Positions 50,745 to 59,297 of a stretch of DNA of 64,000 nucleotides are shown piece by piece. The stretch comes from Microbacterium limosum (GTDB lineage Bacteria; Actinomycetota; Actinomycetes; Actinomycetales; Microbacteriaceae). Below the pieces are notes generated by a model, which was not told the origin of the DNA, ran no database searches, and saw only the letters and a program-made list of their open reading frames with translations. Position 1 is the first letter of the stretch. Every line of letters begins with the position of its first letter. The stretch spans positions 2,418,001 to 2,482,000 of the forward strand of contig NZ_CP137080.1 in the NCBI RefSeq assembly GCF_036324365.1. Reading direction: 5' to 3'. A program made the position numbers and the translations under genes.

Positions 50745-51607
50745 CCGAGACGAGCGCCGCGGCCCACACGGGCCGCACCCCGCCGGGCCGGATCCGGGCC
50801 CCCGAGGGAAGCGCGGTCAGCCGCCTCCTCTCCGACGGCGCGATCGCGACGTGGCGGAACCTCAAGAAGATCGTGCGCGTTCCCGACATCCTGCTGTTCA
50901 CGCTGATCCAGCCGATCATGTTCGTGCTGCTGTTCACCTTCGTCTTCGGCTCCGCCATCCCCGTGCCGGGCGGCGACTACACCTCGTTCCTCATGGCGGG
51001 GATCTTCGCGCAGACGATCGTCTTCGGCTCCACCTACTCGGGCTCGGCCATGGCGCAGGACCTGAAGGACGGCATCATCGACCGGTTCCGCACGCTTCCG
51101 ATGAACGGCGCGGCCGTGCTGATCGGACGCACCACGGGCGATCTCGTCATCAACCTGCTCTCGCTCGCGGTCATGATGCTGACGGGTCTCGTCGTCGGGT
51201 GGCGGGTCACGTCGTCGCCTCTCGAGTTCCTGGCCGGCGTGCTCCTGCTGCTGTCGTTCTCCTACGCGTTCTCGTGGCTCATGGCCTACCTCGGCATGAT
51301 CGTGCGCAGCCCCGAGGTGATCAACAACGCGTCGTTCCTGATCCTCTTCCCCCTCACGTTCCTCTCCAACGCGTTCGTGCCGAGCGAGGGCCTCCCCACA
51401 CCGCTGCGGGTGTTCGCGGAATGGAACCCCGTGACCGCGCTGGTCACATCCGCGCGGCAGCTCTTCGGCAACGTCCCCGCCGGCACACCGGTCGGCGACG
51501 CCTGGCCGGCCCAGTATCCGATCCCGACCGTCATCGGGGGGATCGTCGTGCTGCTGCTCGTCTTCGTGCCGCTGTCGATCCGCCGGTTCGCGACGCTCGA
51601 TCGCTGA
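50741..51607 (+). CDS. DrrB/ABC-2 type permease
   Basis: A 288-residue ABC-2 membrane protein with six helices. ILLFTLIQPIMFVLLFTFVFGSA opens the core, then YTSFLMAGIFAQTIVFGSTYSG, MAQDLKDGIIDRFRTLPM (the coupling helix with family motif) and EWNPVTALVTSARQLFGN. It pairs with the ATPase to form an exporter. ATG 50741 overlaps the ATPase stop. No separate terminator was noted before arfB, 46 bases downstream. Confidence 0.9.
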   Translation: MTETSAAAHTGRTPPGRIRAPEGSAVSRLLSDGAIATWRNLKKIVRVPDILLFTLIQPIMFVLLFTFVFGSAIPVPGGDYTSFLMAGIFAQTIVFGSTYSGSAMAQDLKDGIIDRFRTLPMNGAAVLIGRTTGDLVINLLSLAVMMLTGLVVGWRVTSSPLEFLAGVLLLLSFSYAFSWLMAYLGMIVRSPEVINNASFLILFPLTFLSNAFVPSEGLPTPLRVFAEWNPVTALVTSARQLFGNVPAGTPVGDAWPAQYPIPTVIGGIVVLLLVFVPLSIRRFATLDR

Positions 51608-51653
51608 GCAGTCGGAACGGGGCGCAGGGCGCCAGCGGGGAGATGATGGGGGC

Positions 51654-52091
51654 ATGACCGCTCATCACCGCCCAGGACTGCGCGTCACGGCGGGCGTGAC
51701 GATCCCCGAGAGCGAGCTCTCCTGGCGATTCAGCCGTTCGTCGGGTCCGGGCGGACAGGGCGTGAACACCGCCGACTCCCGCGTGGAGCTCACGTGGGAC
51801 ATCGCGGCCTCGCGAGCGCTGTCGGAACATGAGCGTGAGCGGCTGCTCGATCGGCTGGGCGGTCGGCTCGTGCGGGGCACCCTGACGATTGCCGCGTCGG
51901 AGCACCGGACGCAGGTGCGCAACCGGGACGCGGCCCGCGAACGGCTCGCCTCGGCGGTGGCCGACGCACTGCGCCCGCCGTCGCCGTCGCGACGCGCGAC
52001 CATGCCCAGCCGGGGAGCGAAGGAACGGCGCCTCGGCGCCAAGCGCCGGCGAACCGACGTCAAGCGGCTGAGGCGCCCGCCCACGGACTGA
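51654..52091 (+). CDS. arfB: Alternative ribosome-rescue peptidyl-tRNA hydrolase
   Basis: A 145-residue class-I release-factor-like protein. The GGQ catalytic motif is in SRSSGPGGQGVN (33-35), and the C-terminal tail (RGAKERRLGAKRRRTDVKRLRR) is strongly basic, as in ArfB/YaeJ, which inserts it into the mRNA channel of stalled ribosomes. No codon-recognition domains are present, as expected. It releases peptides from ribosomes lacking a stop codon. ATG 51654 follows GGGGAG. Convergent with the SnoaL-like gene. Confidence 0.92.
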   Translation: MTAHHRPGLRVTAGVTIPESELSWRFSRSSGPGGQGVNTADSRVELTWDIAASRALSEHERERLLDRLGGRLVRGTLTIAASEHRTQVRNRDAARERLASAVADALRPPSPSRRATMPSRGAKERRLGAKRRRTDVKRLRRPPTD

Positions 52092-52164
52092 CCCGGGACC
52101 CGTGACCTCCGCGCGATTCGGCCGGCCCACGGGCTGAGCGGCCCCTCGCGGCGCGCAATGACCC

Positions 52165-52557
52165 TCACCCCCGTAGCTGATCGAGCAGCTCGACATGGTC
52201 GGCGGTCCCGGTGAACTCGGTGATCCGACCGTTCACGACCCGGCACATCGCGAACTCGGCGACGTTCACGTGCCGTCGCGTCGCGGCGATGCCGCGGAAC
52301 TCCCCGGCGTGCGTGCCGCTCGCGCGCAGATGCACGGCCAGGCGATCCTCTTCGACGAGCAGTTGAATGCGGCGCCACCGCCAGTCCGGGAAAGCGCGGA
52401 ACAGCTCCGCCGCATCCTTCACCCAGGCATCCGCGCCGCGCGGCAGGTGCGCGCGGCGGACCGCGGGATCCAGAAAGGAGCGGATGGCGTCGAGATCGTG
52501 ACGGTTGCACGCATCGAGGTAGTCGCCGAACCACTCACGCATCTCCCACGGCTCCAC
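52165..52557 (-). CDS. SnoaL/NTF2-like protein
   Basis: A 130-residue protein with the cystatin-like alpha+beta fold pattern of SnoaL-type polyketide cyclases: WEMREWFGDYLDACNRHDLDAIRSFLDPAVRRAHLPRG, then AELFRAFPDWRWRRIQLLVEEDRLAVHLRASGTHAGEF. It may bind or isomerise a small molecule; relatives include ester cyclases and ketosteroid isomerases. GTG 52557 has a GAGAAT box 6 bases upstream (leaderless); ATG 52542 is an alternative start. Not coupled to neighbours. Confidence 0.75.
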   Translation of the reverse strand: MEPWEMREWFGDYLDACNRHDLDAIRSFLDPAVRRAHLPRGADAWVKDAAELFRAFPDWRWRRIQLLVEEDRLAVHLRASGTHAGEFRGIAATRRHVNVAEFAMCRVVNGRITEFTGTADHVELLDQLRG

Positions 52558-52604
52558 CCCTCCATTCTCGTCGGGTCGGGGCGCCGCTCTCCCGAGACGC
52601 CCGC

Positions 52605-53279
52605 CTAGGATGCCTGAGTCAGCGCTTCCTCGGCGGCGCCGTCCTCCGTGAGGCTGTGCCAGATGTCGAGGGACACGGATTCAGCGCCCCGCACGTCGCC
52701 GGAGGCCATGAAGCCGATCAGTTGCTCGTGCCTCTCCACAGACGACCGGCCACCTCGCGTGAAGCGCGACAGCTCCGCTCGGCGCACCAGCGGTCCGAAC
52801 TGCTCCAGCACCGCCTCGGCGGCACTGTTGCCGAGCGCCGCGACGGGGATCATGTGGAGTTCGTCATCGGCGTCCAGCGCCGCGCTGATGTCGCCCGCCG
52901 CGAGCGACGCGGCGAATCGGCGATTCGCGCCCCGCATGCGCTCGATGTCTGCAGCGCTCAGCCGACCTGTCGTCTCGCGCACCGCCAGGCCGTGCATGGC
53001 GGCGATGACATCCCGCGCGTCCCGCACCGCCCGCGGGTCGATGGTGCTCACCGCCGTCGACCGGCCCGGCACGGCCACCACCAGTCCGCTCGCCTCCAGG
53101 CGCAGTAGCGCTTCGCGCACAGGCGTACGGCTCACTCCCAGCCACGCCGCGACATCGCCGTCCTTCAGTTGCTCCCCGGGCTCGAATGCGCCTTCGACGA
53201 TCGCGTCGCGAAGCCGTCGGTAGACGTCGTCGCGAAGGAGGGAGCGACCCAGCCCTGGGCGGCCCGAGGGAATCGGCAT
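52605..53279 (-). CDS. GntR/FCD-family transcriptional regulator
   Basis: A 224-residue regulator. The N-terminal winged helix-turn-helix (DVYRRLRDAIVEGAFEPGEQL, then DVAAWLGVSRTPVREALLRLEASGLV) is followed by an all-helical FCD effector domain with the metal-binding pattern (DDELHMIPVAALGN and RHEQLIGFMASGD). FCD regulators typically sense organic acids or sugar acids. ATG 53279 is assumed; ATG 53288 is 3 codons upstream. It lies at the end of the sugar operon on the same strand, 136 bases after it, and could regulate or be unrelated to it. Confidence 0.85.
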   Translation of the reverse strand: MPIPSGRPGLGRSLLRDDVYRRLRDAIVEGAFEPGEQLKDGDVAAWLGVSRTPVREALLRLEASGLVVAVPGRSTAVSTIDPRAVRDARDVIAAMHGLAVRETTGRLSAADIERMRGANRRFAASLAAGDISAALDADDELHMIPVAALGNSAAEAVLEQFGPLVRRAELSRFTRGGRSSVERHEQLIGFMASGDVRGAESVSLDIWHSLTEDGAAEEALTQAS

Positions 53280-53415
53280 GCAATACATTGCGCACACCAT
53301 CGGCGTCGACGCAAGTCCGGCTCGACCGCGCCCACGCGACCGGCTCGGAGACGCAGCCGCCGCCGACCTACCTGCCCGGCTTACAGCCCGGCGCCCGGGA
53401 GGCGTCCTCGCGTGT

Positions 53416-54429
53416 TCAGCGGGCGGAGAAGGCCGCGTCGAAGGAAGCCGTGGGCTGCTTCCACAGCTTCGATCGCACGAACTGCACCGCCTCGGCGGCG
53501 CCGTGCAGGCGGTCCATCCCGGCATCCTCCCACTCGATCGAGATGGGTCCGCGGTAGCCGATCGACTCGAGGGCGCGGAACGCGTCCTCCCAGGGCACGT
53601 CGCCGTGTCCGGTGGAGACGAAATCCCAGCCGCGCCTCGGATCGCCCCAGGGCAGGTGCGATCCGAGCACCCCGGCTCGCCCGTTCGTCGGGCGCAGGCG
53701 CGTGTCCTTGCAGTCGACGTGGTAGATACGGTCACGGAAGTCCCAGATGAAACCCACCGGATCGATGTTCTGCCACATCATGTGCGACGGGTCCCAGTTA
53801 AAGCCGAACGCCTCCCTGTGATCGATCGCGTCGAGGGTGCGCACGCTCGTCCAGTAGTCGTAGGCCACCTCGCCCGGGTGCACCTCGTGCGCGAACCGCA
53901 CACCCTCGCCGTCGAACACATCGAGGATCGGGTTCCATCGGGCCGCGAAGTCCTCGTAGCCGGCCTCAATCACCGAGGCGGGCACGGGCGGGAACATCGC
54001 GACGTAAGGCCATACCGACGACCCGGTGAACCCCACGACCGTGTCGACTCCGAGTCGCCGCGCAACCCGCGCGGCGCGCTTCATGTCCTCCGCAGCGCGC
54101 CGCCGGACGCCCTCTGCATCGCCGTCGCCCCACACCGAGGGGCGCAGGATGGCCTCGTGCCGGAAGTCGATGGGCGCATCGCACACGGCCTGCCCGGCCA
54201 GGTGGTTCGAGATCGCGAATACCGAGAGCCCGTGGCGGTCGAGGATCTCCTTTCGCGACGCGAGGTAGCCCGGCTCCTCTTCAGCGCGCTCCAGATCGAG
54301 GTGGTCCCCCGAGGCCGCGATCTCGAGGCCGTCATAGCCCCACGACGCCGCCAATCGGGCGACTTCTTCCAAGGGCAGGTCAGCCCACTGCCCGGTGAAG
54401 AGCGTAACGGGATGCGTGGACTCACTCAT
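53416..54429 (-). CDS. TIM-barrel sugar isomerase/epimerase-type enzyme (candidate LgdB)
   Basis: A 337-residue xylose-isomerase-like barrel. It has GLEIAASGDHLDLERA, metal-binding segments with Glu in FAHEVHPGEVAYD, Asp/His in GFNWDPSHMMWQ, HVDCKD and Glu in SIEWEDAGMD. The divalent-metal barrel fold in a Gfo/Idh-rich sugar operon fits the 3-keto-sugar elimination or hydration enzymes LgdB1/LgdB2 of levoglucosan breakdown (inference). Which step it does cannot be told here. ATG 54429 overlaps the LgdC-like stop as ATGA. Last gene of the operon. Confidence 0.85.
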   Translation of the reverse strand: MSESTHPVTLFTGQWADLPLEEVARLAASWGYDGLEIAASGDHLDLERAEEEPGYLASRKEILDRHGLSVFAISNHLAGQAVCDAPIDFRHEAILRPSVWGDGDAEGVRRRAAEDMKRAARVARRLGVDTVVGFTGSSVWPYVAMFPPVPASVIEAGYEDFAARWNPILDVFDGEGVRFAHEVHPGEVAYDYWTSVRTLDAIDHREAFGFNWDPSHMMWQNIDPVGFIWDFRDRIYHVDCKDTRLRPTNGRAGVLGSHLPWGDPRRGWDFVSTGHGDVPWEDAFRALESIGYRGPISIEWEDAGMDRLHGAAEAVQFVRSKLWKQPTASFDAAFSAR

Positions 54430-55538
54430 GCGGCGCTCGATTCCGGCTCGCGAACCGGCGCGACATCCACCCACTGTCCGGAGTCGGACGAGGCGATCAC
54501 CGCCTCCGTCAGTCGTGCGGCGCGCACGCCGTCGGAGAAGGTGGGCAGCCCGTCGACGGGGCGCCCCTCGATCGTCGCGTGCACATCACGCATGAACAGG
54601 GAGAAGCAGTCCTGATAGCCCTGAGGGTGTCCGGACGGCACCGTCACATACGCTCTGGCAGCGTCGTGATGAAGGGTCTCGAGACCCTTCGGCAGGATGG
54701 ACGCGTCATGCGTCGCGCCGACCCAGAGATCGTTGGGGTTCTCCTGATCGAACGCGTACGACCTCGTCTCCCCGTCCAGCGAGAGCCAGAGCCGGTTCTT
54801 CCGCCCCGGCGTGGCCTGCGAGATCACGACGGAACCGGTCGCGCCGCGGTCGGTCTGGAACATCATCGTCACCCCATCCTCGGTCGATACGGGCACTTCG
54901 CCGTCGTCGGAGTGCCGCGTCTCGTGCAGTCGGGACTTCTGGGCGAGCAGGCGCTCGATGCGATGGCCCGTGGTGAACTCGAAGAGGTCGCACCAATGCA
55001 CACCGATATCGGCGAACGCTCGGGAACCCTCGTCCGTCACCCGCCAATTGTAGGTCGACTGATCGGACAGCCAATCCTGCAGGTAGTGTCCGTGGGCCAG
55101 CCAGATGCGCTCCCCGGTGGCGGTGATACGTGCCCGCGCCTCGCGCACCGTCGGGTAGAAGCGGTAGATGAACGGCACCGCCGTCACCACGAAAGCGTCG
55201 CGCGCGGCGCTTTCCAGGAGCAGGGCGTCCTCCGCCGTCAGAGCGAGCGGCTTCTCGCAGACGACGTGCTTGCCGGCCGCGATGGCGGCGAGCGCGAGCG
55301 GTAGGTGCTGTGCGTTGGGGGTGCAGATGTGGACGATGTCGACGTCGGGGTGGGCGACCAGCTCGTCCGCCGTGAGCGCGAGCGGGACGTTCTCCTCCTG
55401 CGCGGCCTCCCGGGTGCGCTCGAGATCGCGACCGGCGTACGCGACGACGATGCCCCCGGTCGAGCGCACGGCGCGGGTGTGCACCCGGCCCATAAAGCCC
55501 GTGCCGATGATGCCGCTTCGCAGCGGCGGGCGGGCCAT
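54426..55538 (-). CDS. Gfo/Idh/MocA-family oxidoreductase (candidate LgdC)
   Basis: A 370-residue NAD(P)-dependent dehydrogenase. The Rossmann start is SGIIGTGFMGRVHTRA, then EKPLAL with Lys96, and the C-terminal alpha/beta domain with HYLQDWLSD and FADIGVHWCDLFEF (Asp and His). The cofactor and sugar-binding features fit a 3-keto-sugar reductase. In the levoglucosan pathway the second Gfo/Idh enzyme (LgdC) reduces 3-keto-glucose to glucose (inference). ATG 55538 shares its A with the permease stop (TGATG) and has AGGAAG upstream. Confidence 0.85.
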   Translation of the reverse strand: MARPPLRSGIIGTGFMGRVHTRAVRSTGGIVVAYAGRDLERTREAAQEENVPLALTADELVAHPDVDIVHICTPNAQHLPLALAAIAAGKHVVCEKPLALTAEDALLLESAARDAFVVTAVPFIYRFYPTVREARARITATGERIWLAHGHYLQDWLSDQSTYNWRVTDEGSRAFADIGVHWCDLFEFTTGHRIERLLAQKSRLHETRHSDDGEVPVSTEDGVTMMFQTDRGATGSVVISQATPGRKNRLWLSLDGETRSYAFDQENPNDLWVGATHDASILPKGLETLHHDAARAYVTVPSGHPQGYQDCFSLFMRDVHATIEGRPVDGLPTFSDGVRAARLTEAVIASSDSGQWVDVAPVREPESSAA

Positions 55539-56509
55539 CACTTCTTCCTCGACAGCGCGACGGCGGCGATGATGATCGCGCCGCGTACGACCTGCTGCTG
55601 AGCGACGTCCAGCCCGGCGAGGATCAGCCCGTTGTTGATCAGGCCCATGAAGAGCGACCCGAACAGCGTGCCGATGATGGCGCCGCGGCCGCCGAAGAGG
55701 CTCGTACCGCCCAGGATGACGGCGGCGATGACCGTGAGCTCATCGCCCTGGCCCCACTGGAAACGTCCCGATTCGAGTCGACCGGCGTAGAGCATGCCGG
55801 CGACCGCCGCCGCGATGCCGGAGATGAGCAGCACGGTGAACTTGATGCGCGCCGTGTTGATGCCCGTGTAGGCAGCCGCTGTCGGGTTTCCACCCGTCGC
55901 CAGGACCTTCCGCCCGAAGCCGGTGCGGTTCATCACGAGCCATCCCACCGCCACCGCCACGATCGTCCACACGAGCAGGCCCGGCACGGGGCCGAAGTCG
56001 CTGCCGCCGAAGATCATCACGTAGAGGCGATCGGTGATCGGCTGCGGCGCCGACGCGGTGATCCACTGCGCGAGGCCCGCGGCCAGGCCCAGCATTCCGA
56101 GGGTGACCAGGAAGGACGGGATCCTCAGCAGGGCGACGAGCCCACCGTTGATGGCGCCGATCGCCGCGCCCGCGGCGAGACCCGCGAGGATGCCCGGGAC
56201 GAGGCCGAACTGCATCGTGGTCATCGCCGTCACGACGGATGCCAGGCCCGCGACCGATCCGACGCTCAAGTCGATCTCGGCGGCCGCGATCACGAACGTC
56301 ATCGCGATGGCCATGATCGAGATCGTCGCGGTCTGCCGAACGATGTTCAGCATGTTGTTCGCGGAGAGGAAGCCGTCGTTGCCCAGGAATATCGCGAAGA
56401 AGAGGAACACCACCACGAATGCGATGTAGATGATGTTGCTGCGCCAGTCCAAGCGGGTGATGACCCGTGACAGTCTGGACGGCTGAGTGGACGGTGCGGC
56501 GCTGCTCAT
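55538..56509 (-). CDS. RbsC-type sugar ABC transporter permease
   Basis: A 323-residue membrane protein with about ten helices. The family motif is AAAEIDLSVGSVAGLASVV, followed by GLAAGAAIGAINGGLVALLRIPSFLVTLG and NPTAAAYTGINTARIKF, the RbsC signature region. Together with the ATPase and the lipoprotein it imports a sugar. ATG 56509 overlaps the ATPase stop as ATGA. The stop overlaps the LgdC-like start by one base. Confidence 0.92.
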   Translation of the reverse strand: MSSAAPSTQPSRLSRVITRLDWRSNIIYIAFVVVFLFFAIFLGNDGFLSANNMLNIVRQTATISIMAIAMTFVIAAAEIDLSVGSVAGLASVVTAMTTMQFGLVPGILAGLAAGAAIGAINGGLVALLRIPSFLVTLGMLGLAAGLAQWITASAPQPITDRLYVMIFGGSDFGPVPGLLVWTIVAVAVGWLVMNRTGFGRKVLATGGNPTAAAYTGINTARIKFTVLLISGIAAAVAGMLYAGRLESGRFQWGQGDELTVIAAVILGGTSLFGGRGAIIGTLFGSLFMGLINNGLILAGLDVAQQQVVRGAIIIAAVALSRKK

Positions 56510-58026
56510 GCTGCTGCTCCTTGGATGATGAGTTGAAGCTGCTCTTCGCTGTCGATGTCGGTGCGGGGGAGTTCGCGGATCGAACGCCCTTCCCGCATGA
56601 CCACGATGCGGTCGGCAACGGCCAGGAGTTCGGGAAGTTCGGACGAGATGAACAGGACCGCGTTGCCCTGCGAAGCGAAGGCACGCACGATATCGAGGAT
56701 CTCCGTCTTCGTCCCGATGTCGACACCTGCGGTGGGCTCGTCCATGACGAGAACCCGCGGCTCGGTGTTGATCCACTTCGCGACGACGACCTTCTGCTGG
56801 TTGCCGCCGGATAGTTGGCTGATGGGTGCGTAGGGATCGGCGACCTTCACCGCGAAGCGCTCTACAAGCTGTTCGGTGAGGTCGCGGAGCTTGCGAGGAG
56901 AGAGCAGGCCGCTCGTCTTGACGTGCTCGAGGACGGGGAGCGTCAGGTTGTCGGACACGGAGTGCTCCAGCACCAGTCCCTGATCCCGGCGGTCCTCGGG
57001 GATGAGGGCGACGCCCGCGCGTTGAGCGGCGATCGGCGTGACGAAGCGGACGCGCTCCCCGTCGATGCTCAACGAGCCCCGCGTCGGCCGGTCCATTCCC
57101 GCCACGACCCGCGCGAATTCCGTGCGGCCGCTGCCCATGAGGCCCGCGAGACCGACGATCTCGCCGGCGCGGATGGTGAGGGAAACCGATTCGAGTACGG
57201 TACTGCTCGCGATGTCCTCCGCCGCGAGGAGCACGGGTGCGTCCCTGGGGACCTCGCGCTCCTGGTAGACGAGATCGGAAGCGAGCCGCCGTCCGATGAT
57301 GGCCTCGATGATCTGTTCCGCGCTCATCTCCGCCACGGGAGCCGCGAGAGCCACCCGGCCATCGCGCAGGACCGTGATTCGATCGGCGATCCGGCGGATC
57401 TCGTCCATCCGGTGCGAGATGTAGACGATCGCGATCCCGCGGTTCTTCAGCGTCTCGATCAGCGAGAAGAGATTCTCGACCTCGTGCTTGGCGAGGCTGG
57501 CGGTGGGCTCATCCATCACGAGGATGCTGGCCTGCTTGGCCAGTGCCTTCGCGATCTCGACGAGCTGCCAGTAGGCCGTCCCGAGGTCCTCCACCCGCGC
57601 ACGGGGGTCGATGGTGACACCCAGCCCGTCGAAGAGCTCCTTCGCCGCGCGCTCCGCCGCGCGGTCATCGATGAGGCCGGCCTTTCCGGTGATTTCCCGG
57701 TTGAGGAAGATGTTCTGCGCCACCGTCATCGAGGGGATGAGGCTGAACTCCTGGAAGACCATGCCGATCCCGGCACGCTCCGCGTCGGCGGTGCTCCGGA
57801 TCTCGACCGGTTCGCCCCGCACTTCGATCGTGCCCGACGTGATCGGGTGGACGCCCTGCAGCACCTTCATGAGAGTGGACTTGCCGGCTCCGTTCTCACC
57901 GGCGAGGGCATGCACCTCCCCCGCGATGATGTCCATGTCCACGGACTTCAGGACCTCGACGGGGCCGAAGCTCTTCACGATCGCCCGCATCCGTACGGCG
58001 GGCGGTTCGAGGGGGATCTCAGCCAT
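56506..58026 (-). CDS. RbsA-type sugar ABC transporter ATP-binding protein (two domains)
   Basis: A 506-residue protein with two fused ABC domains. The first has Walker A GENGAGKS, Q-loop and LVMDEPTASL; the second has GLMGSGRTE, a degenerate Walker A as usual for RbsA, and SGGNQQKVVVAKW plus VLVMDEPTAGVDIGTK. Single tandem ATPases of this kind serve ribose-type importers. ATG 58026 lies 8 bases inside the end of the LgdA-like gene. An alternative ATG at 58050 lies upstream. Confidence 0.92.
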   Translation of the reverse strand: MAEIPLEPPAVRMRAIVKSFGPVEVLKSVDMDIIAGEVHALAGENGAGKSTLMKVLQGVHPITSGTIEVRGEPVEIRSTADAERAGIGMVFQEFSLIPSMTVAQNIFLNREITGKAGLIDDRAAERAAKELFDGLGVTIDPRARVEDLGTAYWQLVEIAKALAKQASILVMDEPTASLAKHEVENLFSLIETLKNRGIAIVYISHRMDEIRRIADRITVLRDGRVALAAPVAEMSAEQIIEAIIGRRLASDLVYQEREVPRDAPVLLAAEDIASSTVLESVSLTIRAGEIVGLAGLMGSGRTEFARVVAGMDRPTRGSLSIDGERVRFVTPIAAQRAGVALIPEDRRDQGLVLEHSVSDNLTLPVLEHVKTSGLLSPRKLRDLTEQLVERFAVKVADPYAPISQLSGGNQQKVVVAKWINTEPRVLVMDEPTAGVDIGTKTEILDIVRAFASQGNAVLFISSELPELLAVADRIVVMREGRSIRELPRTDIDSEEQLQLIIQGAAA

Positions 58027-59209
58027 GTTCGGCGTCCGCGCCGGTGGCATCCGCGACCTTGACCCACTGGCCGGTCCGGCCCGATTCGAGGATGGCGTCG
58101 TCCACGAGTGCCGCCTGGTAGCCGTCCCCGAAGTTCGGGGACACCGTTCCGCCCTCGACCACGGCCTTCAGGAAGTCGTGCGCCTCGATGATCTTGGTCT
58201 CGCCGTAGCCGATGCCGAGCGCGGGGATGGGCCACAGCGACTCGCCGTAGGGCGTGTTCGGCCCGGTGTAGACGGTGCGGAAGCCCCGGCGGTCGGCCGG
58301 GTCGCCCTTGAAGGCGACCTGCAGCTCGTCACGGTTCTCGTAGTTGAAGAAGATCGAGCCCTCGGTGCCGTGGATCTCGAAGGTGATGAAGTTGTTCCGG
58401 CCCCACGCGTTGCGCGTCGCCTCGATCGAGCCGACGGCGCCGCTACGGAAGCGGACGAGCGACATCGCCTCGTCGTCCACGTCGACGGCGCCGCGGGGCC
58501 CGTCGTTCTTGACCGAGCCGCCCAGGGCGTCGAATCCGCTCGACTGCAGCGGGCGGTCCGGAATGAAGGTCGACACGACGGAGGTGACCTCGGAGATCTC
58601 GCCGACGAGGTAGCGGGCCAGGTCGACGACGTGGGATCCGATGTCTCCGACGGCCCCGGAGCCCGCGATGCTCTTCTGGAAGCGCCAGCTGAGCGGCGAG
58701 TTGGGGTCCGCGCTCCAGTCCTGGAGGTAGGTGCCGCGGAAGTTGAGGATCTCGCCGATGGCGCCCTCTTCGATGTACTTCTTGGCCAGCGCCACGGCGG
58801 GCGTGCGACGGTAATTGAACGCGACGGCGGTGACGATGCCGGCCTTCTTCGCGGCCTCGTACATGCGGCCCGCCTCTTCCGCGGTGGGCGCGAGGGGCTT
58901 CTCGCAGATGATGTGCTTGCCCGCCTCGGCGGCGGCGATCGCGATCTCCGCGTGCAGGTTGTTGGGCGTCGCGATGTCGATCACGTCGATCGACGGGTCG
59001 TTGACCACGTCGCGCCACGAGGACGAGAAGCCCTCCCACGAGTAGCGCTCGGCCGCGGTGCGCGCGAGGTCATCCGTGGCGTCGACCACGATCTTCTTGA
59101 TCGGACGCGCCGGCGCCGGCCAGAAGAACATGGGCATCGCGGCGTAGGCGAGCGAGTGGGCCTTGCCCATGAATCCGCCACCGATCATGGCGATGTTGAT
59201 GTCCTGCAT
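58019..59209 (-). CDS. lgdA: Gfo/Idh/MocA-family dehydrogenase resembling levoglucosan dehydrogenase
   Basis: A 396-residue NAD-dependent dehydrogenase. It starts INIAMIGGGFMGKAHSLAYAAMPM; catalytic Lys104 is in CEKPLAPT and Asp189/His193 in GDIGSHVVDL. Segments such as AMPMFFWPAPA, RGTYLQDWSADPNSPLSWRF and WPIPALGIGYGETKIIEAHDF match what I remember of the Pseudarthrobacter levoglucosan dehydrogenase, which oxidises C3 of 1,6-anhydroglucose. Identity cannot be computed here, so the substrate is inference. ATG 59209 has AAAGG 7 bases upstream. Preceded by a strong stem-loop after the lipoprotein gene. Confidence 0.88.
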   Translation of the reverse strand: MQDINIAMIGGGFMGKAHSLAYAAMPMFFWPAPARPIKKIVVDATDDLARTAAERYSWEGFSSSWRDVVNDPSIDVIDIATPNNLHAEIAIAAAEAGKHIICEKPLAPTAEEAGRMYEAAKKAGIVTAVAFNYRRTPAVALAKKYIEEGAIGEILNFRGTYLQDWSADPNSPLSWRFQKSIAGSGAVGDIGSHVVDLARYLVGEISEVTSVVSTFIPDRPLQSSGFDALGGSVKNDGPRGAVDVDDEAMSLVRFRSGAVGSIEATRNAWGRNNFITFEIHGTEGSIFFNYENRDELQVAFKGDPADRRGFRTVYTGPNTPYGESLWPIPALGIGYGETKIIEAHDFLKAVVEGGTVSPNFGDGYQAALVDDAILESGRTGQWVKVADATGADAEHG

Positions 59210-59239
59210 GTTCTGCCTTTCTTTGTGCAATCGGATGCC

Positions 59240-59273
59240 CCGTGGGGACGACCGGAGTCGGACGCCCCCACGG
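59240..59273 (-). other. Intercistronic stem-loop between the sugar-binding protein and lgdA-like genes
   Basis: CCGTGGGG (59240-59247) pairs perfectly with CCCCACGG (59266-59273). Inside the loop CGAC (59249-59252) pairs with GTCG (59257-59260). The structure lies in the 88-base gap after the lipoprotein stop. Such hairpins often protect the upstream message and reduce downstream transcription, giving excess binding protein. Confidence 0.6.
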
Positions 59274-59297
59274 CGCGGACAAGCTCAGCGACGAACG

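Noticed and set aside
53277..53288. GntR operator ATGCAATACAT over the GntR start
   Set aside because: The dyad has only 3-bp perfect arms and overlaps coding sequence; too weak to call.
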